This document shows positions 24,578 to 33,910 of a DNA stretch of 64,000 nt, piece after piece. Numbering within the stretch: the stretch's first letter is position 1; every line of letters begins with the position of its first letter. The translations under genes were made by a program, and so were the position numbers. Source of the stretch: Mangrovibacterium sp041596335 (GTDB lineage: Bacteria; Bacteroidota; Bacteroidia; Bacteroidales; Prolixibacteraceae); contig NZ_JBFHIT010000006.1 in assembly GCF_041596335.1 (NCBI RefSeq), positions 74,603 to 138,602 of the forward strand. The letters run 5' to 3'. A model generated the notes under the pieces. The model had not been told where the DNA came from, did not search any database, and saw only the letters and a list, made by a program, of their open reading frames with translations.

Positions 24578-27301
24578 TCAATAATCAGAATTCCGCCCCG
24601 AAGCACGAATTAACGCTTTCAGCAAATCGTTAAATTTGTCGGCTTTTTTCAGATCATCAATACTTTGCGGCATGCGGAATCGCCATTTGTGGCGCACATT
24701 AGCCGGTAGATTAATCTGTTCCAGTTGCGTTTCGTCCCAGCGTAGGTTCCCATCCATAGCTATCAAATCCTGAATGGGAAGAGTTGCCCACATTGCCGGA
24801 GAGTATAGGTGTTGTGTAATAATTTGTTCGCAAACGTACGGTTCGGCATAGAAGGGCGCGTCTCCCCGGTTTCCCAGTTCCTCATTGTAAAACTGCTGTG
24901 TCTTCTCCCGATCTTCCTCCCACCAACCCCGAATGGTCGACATGTCGTGGGTTGAAGTGGTACAAACCGACAGGTAGGGAGCGTCAGCGGGATGGGCAAA
25001 TTCCAACGTTGGATCTTTGGGCATGCGCTGAATCTCCAGGCTAAGAATATTCAGTTCCTTCATGGCGAGCGGAACACAAGCCGGAATCATTCCCAGATCT
25101 TCTCCGCAAACCAACATGTTCCCAACCGAAACAATGGATGGTAATTTCTCCATTCCTTTTTTGTGCCAAAATTCTTCGTGCCTTTTGTAAAAGTAGTCGA
25201 CGTACAACTCGTTTAATTTCTCTTTGGTCCAATAATTCAATTCTTCGTACGAGCTGGTTTTTTGCATCGAGATGCGCGGATGCCATTGGTTAAATCCGGT
25301 GCTCACTAAGATCACGTTTGCTGCCAAAGCGAACAGGCCATCGCGAAGGAATCGTTTGTCATCAGGCAAATCTTCTTCCTCAATTCCATCTAAAAAGAAC
25401 GCGTTGATTTTTTGTTGGGTGTTAAAGGTTTCTTTCAGCCGATATTTTTGGTCGCCCAGGTCGTCCAGAAAGTTCTGAATGACAGTTTCTGTGTCCGATC
25501 CGAACTGGTTTACCAACAAATGGTGGCGAATGTACGGTTGCGTAAAACGTTCGTAGTCGAAGCGTATTCCGCGGTGTTCAATCTCTTCTGCAGAAAGCGG
25601 AAGCGATGGGCTGAAGTGTCCGAGTAGTGCTTCCACCGAATCGGTCGGAACTTCCCAAATACGAAAGAATCCCAGAATATGATCAATTCGATAGGTGTCG
25701 AAATAATCGGCCATTTTTTGCAATCGGCGTCCCCACCAGCTGAAATTATCTTTCGCCATTTCGTCCCAGTTATAGGTTGGGAAGCCCCAGTTCTGACCTT
25801 TTTCGGCAAAGTCGTCAGGTGGCGCGCCGGCTTGCGCATCCAGATTGAAAAGGTGTGGCTCTGTCCACGCTTCAACACTATTGGGGCTAATCCCGATCGG
25901 AATGTCGCCTTTCAGTATAATTCCGTTCTCCCGAGCATAACTGGCTGCTTCTTTCAGTTGCTGATCCAGGTGATATTGAATGAAATAGTGCACCAAAATA
26001 TCGTCGCGACTGGCTGCGTCATCTGCACTGAGCTCTTCAATTTTATAACGATCGTAATGGCGAAATTGCTCCCAGTTTCTAAAATCGGGCGACTTAAACT
26101 GATCGCGCAGATACACAAAGGCCGCATAGGGAATCAGCCAGTCTTTATTGGCATTGAAAAACTGCTTGTAACTGTTCGACTTAAACAGCTTTTCACCATC
26201 CTGATCGTAAATCAACTTAAAGTAGCGCGATTTTAGGCGGTGAACTTCGGGGTAATTCACATGGGTTTCACGGTTCAGTCGTTCACGGTGAGCGGCAAAT
26301 TCATCCATCAGTTTCTGGTCGTTGAGGAGACCCACTTTTTCCAGGTTGAGGTAGATCGGATGCAGGGCCATCACCGAAATCGACTTGTAGGGATACGAAT
26401 CGAGCCAGTTGTGGGAAGCTACCGTTTCGTTCACAGGCAGAATTTGAACCATCTTCATACCGACAGATTTCCCCCAGCCTATAAAGTCAATAAGGTCGTT
26501 GAACTCGCCTACGCCGAAGCTTTTCTCACTGCGCAGCGAAAATACAGGAACAGCCACGCCGGCGCCCTTCCAGTTTCCCACCGGATACCTGAAGCTACTG
26601 TCGGTTTTAATGTAAATTGAAGGTGATTCCATATGCGGAGGCTCCAAAAACTCCCGGTCAAAACCTTCTTCAATCGTGCTCAGTTTTTGTTCCTTTAGAT
26701 TCCAGATTCCGTATTTGTAATACAGCGGGAAAATTAGTTCCCTGGCATCAATCTGGGCGGTCCATGTTGGAAAATCGTCGCCACATTCCAAAAATAAAGG
26801 CTTTGTTGTGTCCCATTTGCCCAGTATTTCCTGGTTGCCCAGCACACAAACTTTGTAATCACCCTGTATGCGCGGAACATTTATTTTAAATTGATAAATA
26901 TGTGGCGAATTTGAACTTCCGGGAGTCGACTTATTACTCCCCGGTTTCATGATCACCTGCTTGAATGTAGACCTGTAGAATACTTTTTCCGCCGGACTTG
27001 GATTTTGCCATTGGTCTGCAACAAATAGGCTATAGTGGTCGGGTTGCCCAATTTTTATTCGGTGGTTGTCGCCCCATTCCCAATGTAATCGGCCGTCACG
27101 ATCCTGCATGAAATACTTGTATTCGATTTCACTTTTGTCAGTTGCCTCGAGAACCAGATGGGCCTCCCAGTAGCCATTCTGGAGCAGGTCCATCGCAACC
27201 GATTTTTCCGGTTGCCAGTTTCCTAGCTCTTCGGTCGATCCTGAAAGATAGATTTGTTGACCGGGGCTGATGTAATAGTGTAAGTTGAATTTGACCTTCA
27301 T
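24578..27301 (-). CDS. malQ: 4-alpha-glucanotransferase with two starch-binding domains (DPE2 type)
   Basis: A 907-residue cytoplasmic GH77 disproportionating enzyme. Two CBM20-like starch-binding domains come first (about 1-100, beginning FNLHYYISPGQQIYLSGSTEELGNW, and about 130-235, FKINVPRIQGDYKVCVLGNQEILGKW), then the GH77 barrel from about 265 (FSLRSEKSFGVGEFNDLIDF). The catalytic nucleophile Asp is in TYRIDHILGFFRIW and the acid/base Glu in LVCGEDLGM; the C-terminal STHDMSTIRGWW is family-typical. The long double-CBM form is that of plant DPE2 and of many Bacteroidota, which transfer glucose from maltose to glycogen-like acceptors. It is monocistronic and convergent with the beta-barrel gene. 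Confidence 0.93.
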   Translation of the reverse strand: MKVKFNLHYYISPGQQIYLSGSTEELGNWQPEKSVAMDLLQNGYWEAHLVLEATDKSEIEYKYFMQDRDGRLHWEWGDNHRIKIGQPDHYSLFVADQWQNPSPAEKVFYRSTFKQVIMKPGSNKSTPGSSNSPHIYQFKINVPRIQGDYKVCVLGNQEILGKWDTTKPLFLECGDDFPTWTAQIDARELIFPLYYKYGIWNLKEQKLSTIEEGFDREFLEPPHMESPSIYIKTDSSFRYPVGNWKGAGVAVPVFSLRSEKSFGVGEFNDLIDFIGWGKSVGMKMVQILPVNETVASHNWLDSYPYKSISVMALHPIYLNLEKVGLLNDQKLMDEFAAHRERLNRETHVNYPEVHRLKSRYFKLIYDQDGEKLFKSNSYKQFFNANKDWLIPYAAFVYLRDQFKSPDFRNWEQFRHYDRYKIEELSADDAASRDDILVHYFIQYHLDQQLKEAASYARENGIILKGDIPIGISPNSVEAWTEPHLFNLDAQAGAPPDDFAEKGQNWGFPTYNWDEMAKDNFSWWGRRLQKMADYFDTYRIDHILGFFRIWEVPTDSVEALLGHFSPSLPLSAEEIEHRGIRFDYERFTQPYIRHHLLVNQFGSDTETVIQNFLDDLGDQKYRLKETFNTQQKINAFFLDGIEEEDLPDDKRFLRDGLFALAANVILVSTGFNQWHPRISMQKTSSYEELNYWTKEKLNELYVDYFYKRHEEFWHKKGMEKLPSIVSVGNMLVCGEDLGMIPACVPLAMKELNILSLEIQRMPKDPTLEFAHPADAPYLSVCTTSTHDMSTIRGWWEEDREKTQQFYNEELGNRGDAPFYAEPYVCEQIITQHLYSPAMWATLPIQDLIAMDGNLRWDETQLEQINLPANVRHKWRFRMPQSIDDLKKADKFNDLLKALIRASGRNSDY

Positions 27302-27618
27302 AACAATGAAATTAGATTGGAAAACCGTGTCGCTTCTTGAATGCCATAAGGTACAATAAAAACAGAGTTGGGATAAATGAGCACGGTCAGTTTTTGGGGG
27401 CGAAAGTTATAAAACATAGACGAGTTGCGGCTTCTGCATGTGATGTCAGACGAAAATATTTCAGTCAAATCCAGTTCGGATCGGCTGAATTAGCTGGATG
27501 GGCTCCCCGTTTTGTCAACCAAAATGGTCAATCTGTGTTAATGTTGGTGCGAGAGCTGACTTTAGTGTTTTATCTAAAATCAAACAGGTTGTTTTCATCC
27601 CAATAAATATTCTTCACT
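27302..27618. other. 317-bp divergent gap between malQ and the ccsBA gene
   Basis: Promoters for both divergent genes must lie here, but I found no clean TTTG/TAnnTTTG pair. Short open frames in it look accidental. Confidence 0.35.
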
Positions 27619-30600
27619 ATGAAAAAAGTGTATCAGTTTCTGACGTCCATGCCGTTTATGGGGTTCTTACTGCTGGTTTTTGCCTTTTCAATGGCCGTAG
27701 CCACTTTTACCGAAAGTAGTTACGGTACCGAAGCTGCAAAAAGTATCATCTATAATACGCATTGGTTCGAGGCGGTTTTGGTGCTTTTAGGTTTCAACCT
27801 GATCGTCAATTTCATTCAACGTAAATTGTACACTCGCGGCAAATTTATGGTCGGCCTTTTTCATATTTCCTTTATTATAATCGTTGTTGGTGCAGGTATC
27901 ACCCGCTATGTTAGTTTCGAAGGGGTAATGCACATTCGGGAGGGGAAGAGTTCAAATTCGATCGTATCGACAGACAGCTACATGCAAATTGAAACACCTA
28001 CACAGCAGTTGAAAACAAAGGTGCTTTTTTCGGAGTTGCGTTCCGGCCAATACAGCGAATCGGTTGATCTTGACGGACACAAAATTCGGTTCAAATCGGT
28101 TGGTTTTGTCAAAAATGCAGTGAAAACTCCGGTTGAACACCCATCGGGTGAGCCGTTGGTCGACTTTGTAATTTCAGCTGGACAGGGCATGCAGGCGTTT
28201 GCGTTTAAACCGGGTGAACTGATCAATCTGGGGCCGGCAACGGTCGGATTCAATCCCAACGCCAATATTCGGTTTGAGCAAGAAGGCGACGAATTGTACA
28301 TCGTTGCCGACCGCGATCTGGAAATTCGCTCCATGACCGGATCGGAGCCAGTACCGATGGCTGCGGGAACGCGGCAAGCAGTTTTGCCAATGCACCTTTA
28401 TGCGTTCGATGGTTATTTATTGCTGGTGAAGAAATTCTACCCGCATGCGTTGTTGCGTGTTAATCGCGATTCGCAGGGAACTTCGACTGAGGATGCTGTC
28501 ATTCTTGAAGTGTCGGATGGTGAGCGGGTAACTACGCTGAATGTGTTTGGGCGAGCCGGTCAAATTGGTGAGCCATTGCTATACCGGTTAGGCGATACAC
28601 CCGTGAAAATCACCTACGGTTCGGAATTAATTGAACTGCCGTTTTCGCTGCATCTCCACGATTTTCAGCTTGAACGGTATATCGGCTCCGACAGCCCCTC
28701 GTCGTTTGCCAGCGAAATAACGCTGCACGATCATGCTCGCGGGGTCGATCGCGATGTTCGAATTTTTATGAACAATACCTTAAAGTATCGGGGATATCGT
28801 TTCTATCAATCGTCATACGATCAGGATGAACTTGGTACCGTGTTGTCGGTAAATAAAGACTTCTGGGGGACGTTTGTAACTTATGTAGGCTATTTTTTAA
28901 TGACTCTGGGGATGATTTTGTCCATGTTTTCGCACAATTCGTATTTCCGGTTTCTGGTGCGTCATTTAAAAGAAATGAACAGAGCGGGTGTTGCGGGTTT
29001 GCTACTGGTTGTTGCGATTGCAACGAGCGGAACGGCCTCGGCCAACGATACCGTGTTGAATGGGATTCCAAAACTGGACACCGATTTGGTGGCCGATTTC
29101 TCGGAACTATGGGTGCATGGACATGATGGGCGTATTGAACCGATGTCGACACTGAACAGTGAGATTTTGAGAAAAATAAGCCGCAAATCAAGTTTCGGGG
29201 GGATGTCGCCGGATGAGCTTGTACTTAGCATGAATCTGTATCCCGAACTTTGGCGCACAGTTCCGCTAATCAAGCTTGAAACTGAAATCGCAGTGCAGTT
29301 GGGAATTGAAAGCAAATATGCTTCGCCTATCGATTTCTTCGATGAAAACGGGCAGTACCGAATATTGAATGAAGTTCAGACAGCTTATAATAAAATGCCT
29401 GCCTTCAGAAGTCAGCTGGATAAAGATTATTTGTTTGTGGATGAGCGGGTGAATATCTGTTTCATGGTTTTCAATGGTGAACTTTTTACCTTTTTCCCGC
29501 CTGTTAACCAAACCGATGCCTGGTTTGCCGCCGGTAGTAATCCGACCGGTTATCCGAAGGGCGATTCGCTTTTTGTGGCGAACAGTTTTAAATTGCTGCG
29601 CGAATCGATGACTCCCGGAGGCGAAATTCAACCTCGACAAATTATGGCAACAATTGCCCGGTTTCAGGAAAAATTCGGAGCCGAAATACTTCCGTCAGAA
29701 AACAAAAAAGCAGCTGAATTACTTTATAACCAGTTTCAACCATTCAAGCGGGTTTTTCCCTGGTATTTGTTGTTCGGAGTTGGGTTGCTGATTGTTTTGT
29801 TGGTCACTGTTTTTCGGCAAAAGCCGGTTAGCACCCCGGTGAAATACACCTTTGGTAGTTTAATTGGTCTTGCCTTTTTGGTGCACACCGCAGGACTGAT
29901 TATTCGCTGGTATATTTCAGGACATGCACCCTGGAGTAATGGCTACGAATCGATGGTTTACGTAGCCTGGGCAGCCATGTTGGCCGGAATTATTTTTGGC
30001 CGTAAATACCCGATGGTTTTGGCAACCGCTGCATTTCTGACCGGAATTACCCTCTTTGTGGCACACCTGAATTGGATGAACCCGGAGATAACGCATCTGG
30101 TACCGGTCCTTAAATCGTATTGGTTACTTATTCATGTGGCAGTTATTACAGCGAGTTACGGTTTCATTGGCCTTAGTTCGTTTTTGGGGCTGCTGGTTCT
30201 GTTTCTTTATGCGCTAATGCAGCAGAAAAACCGGAAGAATGTCAGTCATTTCACCGACCAGCTTACGACCATCAGCGAGTTGTCAGCAACTCTGGGTCTT
30301 TACATGCTTACGATCGGGACTTTCCTTGGCGGAATCTGGGCCAACGAAAGCTGGGGACGCTATTGGGGATGGGATCCTAAAGAAACCTGGGCCTTGATTA
30401 CGGTGATTATTTTCGCCTTTATTGTCCATATGCGGTTCATTCCCGGACTTCGGGGACGTTTTAATTACAATGTGGCAACTGTGATTGGTTTTGCTTCTGT
30501 ATTAATGACTTACTTTGGCGTGAACTACTTCCTGAGCGGAATGCATTCGTACGGAAAAGGAAGTGTAGATGGGGTGCACTGGAGTGTTTATGCAGCCGCG

Positions 30601-30663
30601 GCGGCGATTGGACTGCTGATTATTGTAGCCTACGGAAAGTATCGAAAGTATGAGAATGAATAG
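27619..30663 (+). CDS. ccsBA: ResB-CcsA fusion for cytochrome c maturation (system II)
   Basis: 1014 residues combining both system II haem-ligation proteins. The N-terminal half has ResB/CcsB features: helices at about 12-30, 48-65 and 77-95, a large periplasmic domain (about 100-410) and a helix near 425. A second periplasmic stretch follows (about 475-690), then the CcsA half with at least seven helices. The CcsA WWD haem-handling motif reads GGIWANESWGRYWGWDPKETWALI (about 905-927), followed by FIVHMRF and FNYNVATVIGFASVLMTYFGVNYFLSGMHSYG. It exports haem and attaches it to apocytochromes at the periplasmic face. No c-type cytochrome gene is adjacent, so the clients are elsewhere. Confidence 0.93.
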   Translation: MKKVYQFLTSMPFMGFLLLVFAFSMAVATFTESSYGTEAAKSIIYNTHWFEAVLVLLGFNLIVNFIQRKLYTRGKFMVGLFHISFIIIVVGAGITRYVSFEGVMHIREGKSSNSIVSTDSYMQIETPTQQLKTKVLFSELRSGQYSESVDLDGHKIRFKSVGFVKNAVKTPVEHPSGEPLVDFVISAGQGMQAFAFKPGELINLGPATVGFNPNANIRFEQEGDELYIVADRDLEIRSMTGSEPVPMAAGTRQAVLPMHLYAFDGYLLLVKKFYPHALLRVNRDSQGTSTEDAVILEVSDGERVTTLNVFGRAGQIGEPLLYRLGDTPVKITYGSELIELPFSLHLHDFQLERYIGSDSPSSFASEITLHDHARGVDRDVRIFMNNTLKYRGYRFYQSSYDQDELGTVLSVNKDFWGTFVTYVGYFLMTLGMILSMFSHNSYFRFLVRHLKEMNRAGVAGLLLVVAIATSGTASANDTVLNGIPKLDTDLVADFSELWVHGHDGRIEPMSTLNSEILRKISRKSSFGGMSPDELVLSMNLYPELWRTVPLIKLETEIAVQLGIESKYASPIDFFDENGQYRILNEVQTAYNKMPAFRSQLDKDYLFVDERVNICFMVFNGELFTFFPPVNQTDAWFAAGSNPTGYPKGDSLFVANSFKLLRESMTPGGEIQPRQIMATIARFQEKFGAEILPSENKKAAELLYNQFQPFKRVFPWYLLFGVGLLIVLLVTVFRQKPVSTPVKYTFGSLIGLAFLVHTAGLIIRWYISGHAPWSNGYESMVYVAWAAMLAGIIFGRKYPMVLATAAFLTGITLFVAHLNWMNPEITHLVPVLKSYWLLIHVAVITASYGFIGLSSFLGLLVLFLYALMQQKNRKNVSHFTDQLTTISELSATLGLYMLTIGTFLGGIWANESWGRYWGWDPKETWALITVIIFAFIVHMRFIPGLRGRFNYNVATVIGFASVLMTYFGVNYFLSGMHSYGKGSVDGVHWSVYAAAAAIGLLIIVAYGKYRKYENE

Positions 30664-30751
30664 CTCGAATGGGTAATTTGATAGTTATCTCCAAAATAAC
30701 AGAACTGGTTTAAAACAGATTTTGATCAATTTTTTGGTTAGCCTTAAATGT

Positions 30752-30759
30752 TATCTTTG
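30752..30759 (+). promoter_or_regulatory. -7 element for the acyl-CoA ligase gene
   Basis: TATCTTTG matches TAnnTTTG 34 bp before the ATG. A TTTG at 30733-30736 is 15 bp upstream, shorter than usual. Confidence 0.5.
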
Positions 30760-30793
30760 CCCGGTTGTTTAGGGTTTAACTAAGAATGAAAGA

Positions 30794-32665
30794 ATGACTG
30801 TTAAGGTTACGCGTACGTTTGATATTCTGGATCGTTGTCTCAACGAGTTTCCACGAAAAGATGCTTTAGGTGGGAAAAACGGCAAGGAATGGTACACTTA
30901 TTCCACCGAAGAATATGCCGCTAACTCCGAGAATTTTGCGCTTGGAATGCTCGCACTGAATTTAAAACAAGGCGATAAAGTGGCTACGGTTACTGCAAAC
31001 CGGCCCGAGTGGAATTTTGTTGACATGGGACTGGCAATGGCCGGCATGATACATGTGGCGATCTATCCAACGATTGGTGACGACGAATATCGATACATCC
31101 TTGAGCATGCCGATGTACAGTGCTTGATTGTTGGCGATAAGAAGTTGTATGAGAAGCTAAAGCCGATTGCTGACGAAATTGCCGGGCTGAAATCCATCTA
31201 TGCATTCGAAGAGCTCTGTGTCTGTCCACATTTTGCAGAAATCATGAAACTTGGAGAAGCATCCAAATCGGAATTGCTTCCAACGCTCAACGCCCGCAAA
31301 GCGAGTATACAGCCGGACGATATTGTGACATTGATCTACACCTCGGGCACAACCGGAGTTCCGAAAGGAGTGATGCTTACGCACAAAAACCTGGTTTCAA
31401 ACTTTAAGGCTCATGCCGAAATGCACACTTTGGGAATAAACCACCATGTGATTAGTTTTCTGCCTTTGTGCCATGTGTATGAGCGCAGTGTAAATTACCA
31501 TTTTCAATACAAAGGAATGGGGGTTTACTATGTTGGTAACCTTGGGCAAATTGTAAATGCAATTCGTGAAGTGCAACCACATATGTTTAATTCAGTTCCC
31601 CGCCTGTTGGAACGTGTTTATGACGGATTTGTGTCGAAAGGAAACGATTTGAGTGGTGTTAAAAAGGCGATTTACTTTTGGGCATTACGCTTGACGCGTC
31701 ACTTCGAATACAACAAAAAATATAACCTCTTTATTTCGCTTCAAATTAAGTTGGCCGACAGGTTGGTTTACTCCAAATGGCGCGAAGCACTGGGGAATAA
31801 CATTACCTACATTGTGTCGGGTGGAGCAGCTCTGCAGTCACGAATTGTTAGGGTGTTGGGCATGGCCGGAATGTATGCGCTCGAAGGTTACGGACTTACT
31901 GAAACCTCTCCGGTTATTGCTGTAAATAATCCGCGGACAAAAGAAATGAAAGTTGGTACCGTTGGCCCAATACTGGATGGAGTGACGGTTAAGATTGCCG
32001 ATGATGGAGAAATTTTGTGTAAAGGCCCGTCGGTGATGAAGGGCTACTACAATGCGCCCGACCTGACCGCAGAAGTGATTGATGAGGAAGGCTGGTTTCA
32101 CACCGGCGATATTGGTTGCCTGGAAGACGGCAAATATCTGAAAATTACCGATCGAAAAAAGGAAATGTTTAAAATGTCGGGTGGAAAATACATCGCGCCG
32201 CAAATGATCGAAAATAAGCTGAAAGAATCCTTTTTTATTGAACAGGCTATGGTGATTGGTGAAAATGAGAAATTTGCCAGTGCATTGATTTCGCCTAATT
32301 TCGATTATCTGCATGATTGGTGTTCACAACATAAAATCCACTTTCGCGACAATCAGGAATTGATTCAACGGGATGAAGTTATCCTGCAATTTCGGAAAGA
32401 AGTCGCGCAAATAAATCGAACAACCGGTGAGCACGAAGAAATAAAGCGCTTCCGCTTGGTTTGCGAAGAGTGGTCGGCACAAAATGGAGAGCTTTCGCCA
32501 ACTTTAAAGCTTAAGCGAAATTATGTGATGAAAAAATATCAGCACATTGTCGATGATATTTATTCGGTTTCGAAAAACGGAAATGGGAACGGTGGATTGA
32601 AACTATCGCTCGTTAATTTACGGTTCGACTTGAATAAATTGTCGCAGCGATTTAAACAGAATTAA
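30794..32665 (+). CDS. Long-chain acyl-CoA synthetase (AMP-forming)
   Basis: 623 residues of the ANL superfamily, long-chain type (FadD15-like). Motifs: P-loop IYTSGTTGVPKGVMLTHKN (about 178-196), the FLPLCHVYERS segment, YGLTETSP (A5 core, about 364), GWFHTGDIG (A7) and KITDRKKEMFKMSGGKYIAPQMIE (A8/A10 hinge, about 450-473). It activates fatty acids to acyl-CoA for lipid synthesis or oxidation; exact chain length is not readable. It is alone behind its own promoter and closed by a bidirectional terminator. Confidence 0.92.
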   Translation: MTVKVTRTFDILDRCLNEFPRKDALGGKNGKEWYTYSTEEYAANSENFALGMLALNLKQGDKVATVTANRPEWNFVDMGLAMAGMIHVAIYPTIGDDEYRYILEHADVQCLIVGDKKLYEKLKPIADEIAGLKSIYAFEELCVCPHFAEIMKLGEASKSELLPTLNARKASIQPDDIVTLIYTSGTTGVPKGVMLTHKNLVSNFKAHAEMHTLGINHHVISFLPLCHVYERSVNYHFQYKGMGVYYVGNLGQIVNAIREVQPHMFNSVPRLLERVYDGFVSKGNDLSGVKKAIYFWALRLTRHFEYNKKYNLFISLQIKLADRLVYSKWREALGNNITYIVSGGAALQSRIVRVLGMAGMYALEGYGLTETSPVIAVNNPRTKEMKVGTVGPILDGVTVKIADDGEILCKGPSVMKGYYNAPDLTAEVIDEEGWFHTGDIGCLEDGKYLKITDRKKEMFKMSGGKYIAPQMIENKLKESFFIEQAMVIGENEKFASALISPNFDYLHDWCSQHKIHFRDNQELIQRDEVILQFRKEVAQINRTTGEHEEIKRFRLVCEEWSAQNGELSPTLKLKRNYVMKKYQHIVDDIYSVSKNGNGNGGLKLSLVNLRFDLNKLSQRFKQN

Positions 32666-32680
32666 ATGAATGGGAATAAA

Positions 32681-32706
32681 GAAAGTCATCTTAACGGATG
32701 ACTTTC
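32681..32706. terminator. Bidirectional terminator between acyl-CoA ligase and SUI1 gene
   Basis: GAAAGTCATC (32681-32690) pairs perfectly with GATGACTTTC (32697-32706) between convergent genes; T-rich sequence follows on both strands. Confidence 0.75.
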
Positions 32707-32739
32707 TCAGTTTTATACCGTTGCGGCATCAGTCGAAAA

Positions 32740-33090
32740 TTAACCGCCAATCCGTTTTACTTTAAAACCTTCGTTCTTTAAAATGTCCATTATTTTGTCC
32801 CGAAAATTCCCCTGAATTAGAATCTCACCGTCGCGGGTCGATCCACCAACACCACATTGGGTCTTCAACTTTCGGGCAAGTTCTTTCAGTTCGTCGTCAG
32901 TGCCTTCAAAACCGGTGACCAAGGTGGCCGACTTTCCCTTACGCCCTTTCTTGTCCAACTCAACGTATAGGGTTTGTTTGCCTGCTGGAATACTGGGCGT
33001 TTTTTCCTGCTTATCTTCGTTCTGTTCGCTCTGTGTGTCGGGATTGATTGAAAAAGCCATTCCTAATTTGTCTTTCCAGTCTTGTGTCAT
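32740..33090 (-). CDS. yciH: SUI1/YciH-type translation initiation factor
   Basis: A 116-residue protein with a disordered, Gln/Glu/Lys-rich N-terminus (about 14-38) and a SUI1 (eIF1) domain from about 45: YVELDKKGRKGKSATLVTGFEG, LARKLKTQCGVGGSTRDGEILIQGNFRDKIMDILKNEGF. The GVGGS and IQGN motifs are diagnostic. Bacterial YciH is thought to inspect initiation complexes, as eIF1 does in eukaryotes, and to act under stress. Monocistronic; own -7 element upstream. Confidence 0.93.
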   Translation of the reverse strand: MTQDWKDKLGMAFSINPDTQSEQNEDKQEKTPSIPAGKQTLYVELDKKGRKGKSATLVTGFEGTDDELKELARKLKTQCGVGGSTRDGEILIQGNFRDKIMDILKNEGFKVKRIGG

Positions 33091-33106
33091 ATCGAAGTTT
33101 TTTTTT

Positions 33107-33114
33107 CAAAAATA
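33107..33114 (-). promoter_or_regulatory. -7 element for the SUI1 gene
   Basis: TATTTTTG on the minus strand, 16 bp upstream of the ATG, matches TAnnTTTG, giving a very short leader. Confidence 0.45.
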
Positions 33115-33208
33115 GCATAAAAAGCCAATTGCGGGGTCGCAAAATATGGAATTGCGGTGAACTTTTGAGCTAGCTTACGGGTTTGAAAGGGGGACCAAGG
33201 ATAATAAG

Positions 33209-33751
33209 ATGGCAAAACTCGTTGAGGTAAATTCAGTGCAGGATATTCTTCCCGAATATCGAAATACGGCGATCAGCTTACTGCTTGAATATCATAATCT
33301 AAATAAAACATTTTGTAATTACGATCAGGCAAAAATACTGATCGGTATGTGTGTGGACAACCGCAAAAATTTGTGGATTCCCGAGAATTTTGCCTTCGTG
33401 ATGCGTTCAGGAGGTGCAAACTTGTTTTTCCATGAGTTTCAGGTGTCATACTCCATTGGCGTTGGTGGCGTCAGGTGCATTGCACTCATTGGTCACAACC
33501 ATTGCGGTATGGTTAAGCTCGAAGACCGAAAAGCCGATTTTATTTCAGGAATGGTACGAAACGCCGGATGGAAGGAAGAGAATGCAAAATCGCACTTCGA
33601 AAATCTGTCTCCTTTTTTTGAGGTTGGCGATGCCATTGAGTTTCTGCTTTGCGAAGTCGACCGCTTGCGCAAACGATACCCCAAAGTAAAAGTTGCTCCC
33701 TTGTTTTTTAATGAGGAAACCGGAAAGCTTTCGCAGATTGTTGCCGATTAG
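33209..33751 (+). CDS. Beta-carbonic anhydrase-family protein
   Basis: A 180-residue beta-class carbonic anhydrase homologue. The zinc ligands are in place: Cys48 with the Asp-Arg dyad in MCVDNRKNL, and the His and Cys of GHNHCGMV (about 95-102); the RSGGAN turn precedes. The helix-rich N-terminus (about 1-35) has the usual dimer-swapping length, but the protein is shorter than typical 200-220-residue enzymes and its C-terminal part is divergent. If active it hydrates CO2, which would feed carboxylases such as the malic enzyme or PEP carboxykinase candidates here. Activity is inferred from the ligands only. Confidence 0.8.
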   Translation: MAKLVEVNSVQDILPEYRNTAISLLLEYHNLNKTFCNYDQAKILIGMCVDNRKNLWIPENFAFVMRSGGANLFFHEFQVSYSIGVGGVRCIALIGHNHCGMVKLEDRKADFISGMVRNAGWKEENAKSHFENLSPFFEVGDAIEFLLCEVDRLRKRYPKVKVAPLFFNEETGKLSQIVAD

Positions 33752-33869
33752 TTCGTTGCGGTCGATCCTCAACGTTGACTCTCTTTCGGAGAGGCTAATT
33801 AAATTGTTCCAGCCAACTTCCGTCCTGTCGTGAGCCAACTCGAAACGAAAATGAACGATGAACAGATCT

Positions 33870-33904
33870 AAAAAATCCCCGGGGAACTCTCCCGGGGATT
33901 TTTT
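33870..33904. terminator. Strong bidirectional terminator between carbonic anhydrase and TonB receptor
   Basis: AAAAAATCCCCGGG (33870-33883) pairs perfectly with CCCGGGGATTTTTT (33891-33904). It serves the convergent genes on both sides. Confidence 0.9.
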
Positions 33905-33910
33905 AGTTTA